From positions 186,001 to 250,000 of the forward strand of contig JABCZH010000001.1 of the NCBI GenBank assembly GCA_013289795.1: 64,000 nucleotides of DNA, in the 5' to 3' direction. The DNA comes from Acidobacteriota bacterium. GTDB taxonomy: Bacteria; Acidobacteriota; Terriglobia; Terriglobales; Acidobacteriaceae. Below, in pieces: positions 58,556 through 64,000 of this stretch (the first letter of the stretch is position 1; each line of letters begins with the position of its first letter). A program made the position numbers and the translations under genes. The notes beneath the pieces were generated by a model. The model was not told the DNA's origin and did not search any database. It saw only the letters and a program-made list of their open reading frames with translations.

Positions 58556-60028
58556 TTAGAAGGGAACAATCTTGTGAATACCCTTTTTTTTCTTATGCTT
58601 GCTGGAGGCGACGGTGGAGTCGTCAGCAGTATCGTCGGCGGTCGAAGACGCTGAACCGGTACCCGTCCCCGCAGCCGTAACGGCGCCGGCTGGGTGGCTT
58701 CCACCCTGTATTTCATTCACCTGCTGGGGCGGAGGCAACGCTTGGTTTCCGTCGGCGGGTACGGTGGGTTTCAGTTCGTTGGCATCTGGGGGCGCAACAT
58801 TGGGCTGAAGTTCGTTGGCATCTGCCGGTGCAGCAGGAGCAGTCGCGTTGGCGGCATTGCCCGGGCTCGCGCCCGCGTCTGCGGATGGAGGAGCGTCGGA
58901 ACGAGGAGTGCTCTCATTGGGCGCGGGCGCACCGCTCACCGTCTCAATCGTGACTGACTTGTCATCGCCCAAGCCGCCGGACGCAGTTCGTGGGGTGGGC
59001 TGCATCACCGAGCTTGGGCTCATGGGCGTGGGATCGACCAGCGTGGGCTCACCAACCTTTGCCGCCTCTGCGACGTTCGGATGCTTGGCAAAAGCCCTCA
59101 TCACTTTGGCGAGCGCATTGTCTTCCTTACGGCTGTCTTCCTCCGCCTTGTTCTGTGCAACCTCCGCCTTGGTGGGTTTGGGCACCGGCTGGTGCAGCGC
59201 CTCCAGCCGCGCCTTGGCGCTGTCAGCCCGTTCCATCACCGGATAACGAGTGATGATGCGGTCATAAGCTTCGGTGGCTTGCTTGGTGAATGCTTGAATG
59301 AAGGCGGACTTCGTGGCCTCGTTCAGCTTGTGGTTATTGTGCACCAACGCGATCTCGCTCTCGTACGACTGCCCGAGCAGGAACAAGGCCTCGTCGGCTT
59401 TGCTGTAGAGCGGGTATTTGTCCACCAGAGACTGCAACCGGGCGATGGCCGCGGGATACGATTCCCGTAAGTAATAGAAGCGCCCCACCCCAAACTCGCG
59501 CTCCGCAATTACCTCCTGCACTTCCCGCAGGTGTTGCTTGGCCTCAGGGATCAACTTGCTGTCGGGCCACTGCATGATCAGTTGCCGGTATTCTTCCTCG
59601 GCGCGCATGGCGTGGGTGTAATCGCGATCGGGCTTTTCCATCTCCTGATAGTGGATGTTCGCGATCTTCAATTGCGCTTCCGCCGCTTCCGGCATGTTGG
59701 GGAAGAAGGTGATGAAATCCTTGTACTGGATCTCGGCCTGTGCCAGCGCAGTGGAACCCCCCTCGTCGTACCAGGAGTCGGCCACGGCCAGCTTGGCTCG
59801 GGCGATGAATTCAGAATCCGGGTAGGTGTTGATCAGGGTTTCCAGAGTCAACCGCGCGAGGTCATAGCGGTTGTGCTTAAGGGCGTCCATGGCGCGATCG
59901 AACAGCACCTTGTCCGGCTGCTTGGAACTCACGTCTGCCAGAGGGTTTGTGGCCTTCTTGTTGGTGGCGCAGGCGGTGGTGAGTGCCAACCCAGCCAGCA
60001 GCGCGACTACCGCGATACGACGAGACAT
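58556..60028 (-). CDS. bamD: Outer membrane assembly lipoprotein BamD-like, with a long Pro/Ala-rich C-terminal tail
   Basis: 490 residues against about 245 in E. coli. The lipobox LALTTAC gives a Cys at about residue 20. Residues 35-270 are five TPR units of the BamD/YfiO type (LFDRAMDALKHNRYDLARLTLETLINTYPDSEFIARAKLAVADSWYDEGGST, and AEAQLKIANIHYQEMEK). After KHPNVAEAAKV the tail of 180 residues is low complexity, with tandem DANELQP/DANELKP units, and ends in a Lys-rich KHKKKKGIHKIVPF. The tail is unlike BamD of model organisms. Confidence 0.85.
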   Translation of the reverse strand: MSRRIAVVALLAGLALTTACATNKKATNPLADVSSKQPDKVLFDRAMDALKHNRYDLARLTLETLINTYPDSEFIARAKLAVADSWYDEGGSTALAQAEIQYKDFITFFPNMPEAAEAQLKIANIHYQEMEKPDRDYTHAMRAEEEYRQLIMQWPDSKLIPEAKQHLREVQEVIAEREFGVGRFYYLRESYPAAIARLQSLVDKYPLYSKADEALFLLGQSYESEIALVHNNHKLNEATKSAFIQAFTKQATEAYDRIITRYPVMERADSAKARLEALHQPVPKPTKAEVAQNKAEEDSRKEDNALAKVMRAFAKHPNVAEAAKVGEPTLVDPTPMSPSSVMQPTPRTASGGLGDDKSVTIETVSGAPAPNESTPRSDAPPSADAGASPGNAANATAPAAPADANELQPNVAPPDANELKPTVPADGNQALPPPQQVNEIQGGSHPAGAVTAAGTGTGSASSTADDTADDSTVASSKHKKKKGIHKIVPF

Positions 60029-60044
60029 GAGACCTCGGAAGATC

Positions 60045-60120
60045 AGTTTCTAGTTTCTGGTTTCCAGTTTCTAGTTGTCCGTTACCACTGACGGCAGCGA
60101 AACTAGAAACTCGATTCTAG
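60045..60120. repeat. Tandem-word inverted repeat, family D (AGTTTCTAG)
   Basis: The left side at 60045-60074 holds three tandem copies of AGTTTCTAG-like words. The right side at 60099-60120 (GAAACTAGAAACTC...) is its reverse complement. The right arm ends inside the last codon of rpe, so the element overlaps its stop. It fills the gap between rpe and bamD. Confidence 0.75.
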
Positions 60121-60818
60121 ACTTTCTGCAGTGTAACTTCAGCTGCTGCCTTGAGCAGCTTTCGGGCGTTGCTAGTTGGATCGCCTGCACCGAACACGGC
60201 GTTGCCTGCCACCAGAATTTCAGCTCCAGCCCGGACGACCTCGGCTAGCGTATCCAGTCCAATTCCGCCATCGACCTCGATCCGGTAATGCAATCGCCGG
60301 CCTGCCCGCAAGTCCGCCAGTCTGCGGATCTTATGCGCTGCCGCCGGAATAAACTTCTGTCCGCCAAAGCCGGGATTCACTGACATCACCAGCACATAGT
60401 CAACGATGTCCAACACTTCGCTCAAAGTTTCGATCGGCGTCGCCGGATTGATCACTACACCCGCCTGGGCGCCGTGGCTACGAATCAGATGCAGCGTCCG
60501 ATTGAGATGCCGGCAGGCCTCCTGGTGGACCGAAATCCAATCTGCCCCGGCTTCCACAAACTCGGCGATGTACTGGTCGGGATCCTCGATCATCAGGTGG
60601 CAATCCAGCGGCAAGTCTGTCGCCTTGCGCAGAGATCGCACCACCGGCGGACCAATCGTAATGTTGGGGACGAAATGCCCGTCCATAACATCCACGTGGA
60701 TGACCGTGCCCCCGCCCTCGGCCGCCGCCCGGACTTGCTCCCCTAGGTGGGCGAAGTCTGCCGACAAAATCGAAGGTGCCAGCTCAATCAAAATGGGCTC
60801 CGGAGGGACGAGATTCAC
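60117..60818 (-). CDS. rpe: Ribulose-phosphate 3-epimerase
   Basis: 233 residues from GTG 60818. Landmarks are [96 protein letters not shown], and [29 protein letters not shown]. It interconverts ribulose-5-phosphate and xylulose-5-phosphate. The stop codon lies in the family D repeat. Confidence 0.95.
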   Translation of the reverse strand: MNLVPPEPILIELAPSILSADFAHLGEQVRAAAEGGGTVIHVDVMDGHFVPNITIGPPVVRSLRKATDLPLDCHLMIEDPDQYIAEFVEAGADWISVHQEACRHLNRTLHLIRSHGAQAGVVINPATPIETLSEVLDIVDYVLVMSVNPGFGGQKFIPAAAHKIRRLADLRAGRRLHYRIEVDGGIGLDTLAEVVRAGAEILVAGNAVFGAGDPTSNARKLLKAAAEVTLQKV

Positions 60819-60884
60819 AGAAATTCTAACACGTGGTTAAGCTCTCACCTGCGGCCTTTCTTCGCGATCTCTACGATAAAGGCT

Positions 60885-60955
60885 GTTGGCAGATTCGTGT
60901 TGATCCGTGTAAATCCGTGGCCAACGCCTTTCCTCTGTGCCCTCCGTAGTGGTCA
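60885..60955. repeat. Degraded repeats, families B and A joined
   Basis: GATTCGTGT, TGATCCGTGT and AAATCCGTGGC (60891-60921) carry the family B word; CTCTGTGCCCTCCGTAGTGG (60933-60952) is a diverged right half of family A. GTTGGC and GCCAAC flank the B part. No complete hairpin of either kind is left, so it looks like a remnant. The remaining sequence up to galU shows nothing else. Confidence 0.5.
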
Positions 60956-61009
60956 TTTCACGCCACATTGGTCAGCCTGCAATCGCAAAAGGTACAATCG
61001 GAACTGACC

Positions 61010-61885
61010 ATGCGAGTTCGCAAAGCCGTTTTTCCCGCCGCCGGGCTGGGTACCCGCTTTCTCCCCGCTACCAAAGCCCAACCCAAGGAAATGCTGCCCT
61101 TGGTGGACAAGCCCATCATTCAGTACGGCGTCGAGGAGGCTATGGCCTCAGGTTGCGACCAGATCATCATCATCACCGGCCGCGGCAAGCAGGCGATCGA
61201 AGACCATTTTGACGTCAGCTACGAACTCGAACGCATGCTCGCCGATCGCAACAAGACTGACCTGCTCGAAATCGTGCGTCATATTTCCGACATGATTCAC
61301 GTCTTCTACGTTCGCCAGAAAGAAGCTCTTGGCCTGGGCCACGCCGTCCTCATGGCGAAAGAATTGGTGGGAAATGAGCCCTTCGCCGTGCTGCTCGCCG
61401 ATGATGTCATCGATGCGGAAGTTCCATGTCTCAAACAGATGATCGACGTATTTGATGAAGTGAACGGCTCTGTGCTCGCCGCCCAGGTGATTGAAGGCCC
61501 GGCCATCTCGTCGTATGGCGTGCTTAAGGTCAAGCCAGCGGACGGCAGGTTCGGCGGTCGTCTTTATGAGATCGAAGACATGGTTGAGAAACCGAAGCTG
61601 GCGGATGCGCCGTCCAACCTGGCGGTGATCGGACGCTACGTCCTGACGCCGGGATTGTTTGGCACTCTGGCCGAAACCAAGCCGGGTGTGGGCGGAGAAC
61701 TCCAGCTTACCGACGGCCTGAAAGCGCTGCTGAAGAAAGAAAAAATGTACGCCTACGTCTTCGAAGGCAAGCGCCACGACACCGGCGACAAACTGGGTTT
61801 CCTGAAGGCCACCGTGGAGTTCGCGCTGAAGCGGCTGGATCTGGGACAGCAGATGCGTGAGTATCTAAAGAGCCTGAAACTGTGA
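61010..61885 (+). CDS. galU: UTP--glucose-1-phosphate uridylyltransferase
   Basis: 291 residues from ATG 61010; the longer frame from 60968 lies in the leader. The nucleotidyltransferase fold opens with PAAGLGTRFLPATKAQPKEMLPLVDKPIIQYGVEEAM, then IIIITGRGKQAIEDHFDVSYELE, FAVLLADDVI, VVEKPKLADAPSNLAVIGRYVL and TGDKLGFLKATVEFALKR. It makes UDP-glucose, used for LPS and trehalose. It is a single transcription unit here. Confidence 0.96.
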   Translation: MRVRKAVFPAAGLGTRFLPATKAQPKEMLPLVDKPIIQYGVEEAMASGCDQIIIITGRGKQAIEDHFDVSYELERMLADRNKTDLLEIVRHISDMIHVFYVRQKEALGLGHAVLMAKELVGNEPFAVLLADDVIDAEVPCLKQMIDVFDEVNGSVLAAQVIEGPAISSYGVLKVKPADGRFGGRLYEIEDMVEKPKLADAPSNLAVIGRYVLTPGLFGTLAETKPGVGGELQLTDGLKALLKKEKMYAYVFEGKRHDTGDKLGFLKATVEFALKRLDLGQQMREYLKSLKL

Positions 61886-61897
61886 GAGTCGCGACCT

Positions 61898-62404
61898 CTA
61901 TGTTCCCAGCGTGATCCTCAACTTCTTCGATTTCTCTTCCACACCGTTGGCCAGCTTTTCCTTGTGCGCGTCCAGTTTCTTTTCCACCGCCGCGCTGGAG
62001 AGACCCAGAATCTGTGCCGCCAGAATGCCGGCGTTGGTGGCTCCCGGCTTGCCGATCGCGACCGTTGCCACCGGAATGCCAGCGGGCATCTGAACGGTTG
62101 CCAGTAGCGAATCCAAGCCATTCAACGCAGTCGAAGGAATGGGAACTCCGATCACCGGCAGAGTGGTGTGAGCGGCAATCACGCCCGCCAGGTGTGCCGC
62201 ACCGCCCGCACCGGCGATGATCACTCGAATGCCGCGGCCAGCCGCCTTGCGCGCGTATTCTGCGGTTCGCTCGGGTGACCGGTGCGCGGACGTGACATCG
62301 ATCTCATAGGCGATGCCAAATTCCTCGAGCGCCTTGGCCGCCTCGCGCATGATGTCGAGATCAGAATCGCTGCCCATCACGATGGAAACCTGTGGTTTGC
62401 TCAT
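61898..62404 (-). CDS. purE: N5-carboxyaminoimidazole ribonucleotide mutase
   Basis: 168 residues, class I Pur[25 protein letters not shown], the [14 protein letters not shown] catalytic segment, [27 protein letters not shown] and [28 protein letters not shown] are all normal. It moves the carboxyl group in the sixth step of purine synthesis. Its start overlaps the purD stop by four bases (ATGA), so translation is coupled. Confidence 0.97.
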   Translation of the reverse strand: MSKPQVSIVMGSDSDLDIMREAAKALEEFGIAYEIDVTSAHRSPERTAEYARKAAGRGIRVIIAGAGGAAHLAGVIAAHTTLPVIGVPIPSTALNGLDSLLATVQMPAGIPVATVAIGKPGATNAGILAAQILGLSSAAVEKKLDAHKEKLANGVEEKSKKLRITLGT

Positions 62405-63690
62405 AGACTCCTTTTTCCGGCGCTGTTCAGCGCCCGCGCTGCAATGTCCTTGCGGTAATGCGCGCCTTCGAAGCCAATCTCGGCGACTGCTTGATAAGCG
62501 CGGTCCACTGCGGTCTTGAGGTCCGCGGCCCTAGCCGTCACTCCCAATACTCGCCCGCCGGACGTAAAGTACGCGTCGTCGTGTTTGGTAGTTCCCGCGT
62601 GAAATACTTGCACGCCCGCAACTTTCTCCGCCTCAGCCAAGCCGGTGATCCGCCGGCCGGCTTCGAATGTTCCCGGATAACCGCCAGACGCCATTACCAC
62701 GCAAACCGACGCATTGGGTGACCAACGGAAATCGCCCGCACTGACCCGCCCCTCGATCGACGCTTCCAGTGCCTCCACGAGGTCGCTCTCCAGGCGCATC
62801 AGGATAGGCTGGGTCTCGGGATCGCCAAAACGGCAGTTGAACTCCAGTACCATGGGCCCGCGTGCGGTCATCATCAGGCCGCAGTACAACACGCCTTTGT
62901 ACTCGGCACCCTCAGCCTTCATTCCATTCACGACGGGCTGGGCAACGTGTTGGATCAGCCAGTTTTGCATCTGCTCGTCCAATATCGCAGGAGTCGAGTA
63001 GGCGCCCATCCCGCCGGTATTCGGACCGGTGTCGCCATCGCCCACGCGCTTGTGGTCCTGCGCCGCCACTAGCGGAGCTACGCGCTCGCCGTCGCTGAGC
63101 ACAAGGAAAGAAAGTTCTTCCCCTTTAAGACATTCTTCGAGCACTACCCGCGCCCCCGCCGTGCCCAGCATCTTGCCACAGAGCATCTCGGCGGCGACTT
63201 CGCACGCCTCATCCTTCGTTTTGCAGATCACAACGCCTTTACCAGCCGCCAGGCCGTCAGCCTTGACCACGATGGGCATGTGAAAGTGCGGTAAGGCGGC
63301 GCGAACCTGTTCGAGGGAATCGCAAATGGCGTAATGCGCCGTGGGGATGTGGTGCCGCTGCATGAATTCCTTGGCAAAACTCTTACTCGACTCCAGCTGC
63401 GCCGCGGCCATGGTCGGCCCGAACGTCTTCCAGCCCTGGCGAGTAAATTCGTCCACTACGCCCAGAGTCAGAGGCAACTCGGGGCCAACTACGGTGAGAT
63501 CAGGCTTGATCTGCGCAGCCAGTGCCAGTAAAGAAGCTACACTCTTCAAGTCGGCCGCAACGCACTCGGCCTGCGCAGCGATGCCGCCGTTCCCCGGCGC
63601 ACAGTAAACCTTCGAGACGCGCGGCGACTGGCGTAGTTTCCACACCAGCGCGTGCTCGCGCCCGCCGCCTCCAATGACCAGAACCTTCAT
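62401..63690 (-). CDS. purD: Phosphoribosylamine--glycine ligase
   Basis: 429 residues. ATP-grasp motifs are in place: [104 protein letters not shown] and [18 protein letters not shown]. It makes glycinamide ribonucleotide. purE follows with a four-base overlap. The family A repeat lies upstream. Confidence 0.97.
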   Translation of the reverse strand: MKVLVIGGGGREHALVWKLRQSPRVSKVYCAPGNGGIAAQAECVAADLKSVASLLALAAQIKPDLTVVGPELPLTLGVVDEFTRQGWKTFGPTMAAAQLESSKSFAKEFMQRHHIPTAHYAICDSLEQVRAALPHFHMPIVVKADGLAAGKGVVICKTKDEACEVAAEMLCGKMLGTAGARVVLEECLKGEELSFLVLSDGERVAPLVAAQDHKRVGDGDTGPNTGGMGAYSTPAILDEQMQNWLIQHVAQPVVNGMKAEGAEYKGVLYCGLMMTARGPMVLEFNCRFGDPETQPILMRLESDLVEALEASIEGRVSAGDFRWSPNASVCVVMASGGYPGTFEAGRRITGLAEAEKVAGVQVFHAGTTKHDDAYFTSGGRVLGVTARAADLKTAVDRAYQAVAEIGFEGAHYRKDIAARALNSAGKRSL

Positions 63691-63750
63691 AGTTGGGAGA
63701 CCCTAAGGGTAGGTGTCCTCGGAGCACGATGTCAAACCAAAGCAAAACTC

Positions 63751-63849
63751 ACCGCAGAGGCACAGAGTCACAGAGGAAAATGGGGGCTGCGCGCTTCCCA
63801 ATCATGAATATCTATTCTTCTTTTCTCTGTGACTCGGTGTCTCTGCGGT
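63751..63849. repeat. Palindromic repeat, family A (CACAGAGG word)
   Basis: The arms at 63751-63775 and 63825-63849 match as reverse complements in 23 of 25 bases, with a 49-base loop. The words are ACCGCAGAGG, CACAGAG and TCACAGAG, as in the copy at 1386-1452. It fills most of the gap between purD and the DtxR-like gene. Confidence 0.85.
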
Positions 63850-63893
63850 GGGTTTTGTATTTAACCATGCTTAACTGCGTATAATCGCGTGAG

Positions 63894-64000
63894 ATGATCA
63901 CCGGCTCCAAAGAAGATTATCTCAAGGCGATCCTGGAAGCCGAAAGCGAGGGCGAACCTGTCATTTCCGCAACACTCGCTCACTGGCTGGCCGTATCGCC
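63894..64000 (+). CDS. DtxR/MntR-family metal-dependent regulator (N-terminus only)
   Basis: The first 35 codons are visible before the window ends. MITGSKEDYLKAILEAESEGEPVISATLAHWLAVSP is the start of the winged helix of DtxR/IdeR/MntR proteins, where the pattern is S-x-EDYLK-x-I-x-x-L and the recognition helix follows LAxxLxVSP. These are Fe(II) or Mn(II) activated repressors; the metal cannot be told from so little. It would be a second metal sensor in this region besides the RcnR/FrmR-type one at 16193. The A-type hairpin lies in its leader. Confidence 0.82.
   Translation, partial: MITGSKEDYLKAILEAESEGEPVISATLAHWLAVS

Noticed and set aside
1-64000. CRISPR arrays, tRNA or rRNA genes, insertion sequences and prophage.
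   Set aside because: No regularly spaced direct repeats, no tRNA cloverleaf or rRNA segment, no transposase or integrase and no phage structural gene were seen.

Overview
The window looks like a chromosomal segment of a Gram-negative, GC-rich soil-type bacterium. The best guess is the Acidobacteriota (Koribacter/Terriglobia-like). Reasons: a full LPS core and outer-membrane gene set (waaA, lpxK, heptose genes, BamD, POTRA protein, porin); a Ser/Thr kinase fused to PD40/TolB-type repeats; many Pro/Ala-rich secreted or membrane-anchored proteins of unknown function; and many short palindromic intergenic elements built from repeated 7-10 nt words. This assignment is inference; no rRNA, tRNA, phage, IS or CRISPR array was seen.

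Layout. 1-5.7 kb (+): end of nadD, rsfS, a methyltransferase, rlmH, cobO, accD, folC, plsC. 5.7-12.1 kb (-): an orphan oligopeptide-type ABC ATPase, an EamA transporter, mfd and a DDAH-like enzyme. 12.1-16.5 kb is the most unusual part: a DUF427 gene, a porin, then a minus-strand unit (divergent Nramp-family transporter plus two short, well-translated small proteins) facing a plus-strand RcnR/FrmR/CsoR-family repressor. Its promoter overlaps a classical G-tract operator, and an 88-bp imperfect palindrome lies in the transporter leader. 16.5-20.2 kb: a minus-strand terminator with no obvious gene, hemL, a polysaccharide deacetylase and a POTRA-only protein. 20.2-24.0 kb: deoxynucleoside kinase, an AbrB/Doc toxin-antitoxin pair with a perfect 20-bp palindromic operator, then panB, a lipoprotein and panC.

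24-32.4 kb: mixed housekeeping and unknown genes (ankyrin protein, VOC protein, DNA glycosylase, Bcp, two secreted unknowns, DinB, gatB). 32.4-38.8 kb (+): LPS inner-core operon waaA-lpxK-hldA-hldC-heptosyltransferase, followed by an isoprenylcysteine-methyltransferase-like protein and a DUF3108 protein. 38.8-51.6 kb (mostly -): TPR protein, comEC, rlmD, coaX, birA, nadC, valS. 51.6-53.4 kb: TetR repressor divergent from azoR-doxX. 53.5-60.8 kb (-): kinase, giant-tailed response regulator, BamD, rpe. 60.9-64 kb: galU (+), purE-purD (-), and the first 35 codons of a DtxR/MntR-family regulator at the edge.

Functional themes: cofactor biosynthesis is spread through the window (NAD: nadD, nadC; CoA: panB, panC, coaX; biotin ligation: birA; folate: folC; cobalamin: cobO; haem: hemL). 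Envelope assembly and metal homeostasis are the other two. At least nine palindromic or tandem-word repeat elements lie between genes, and two more appear to have been absorbed in frame into folC.
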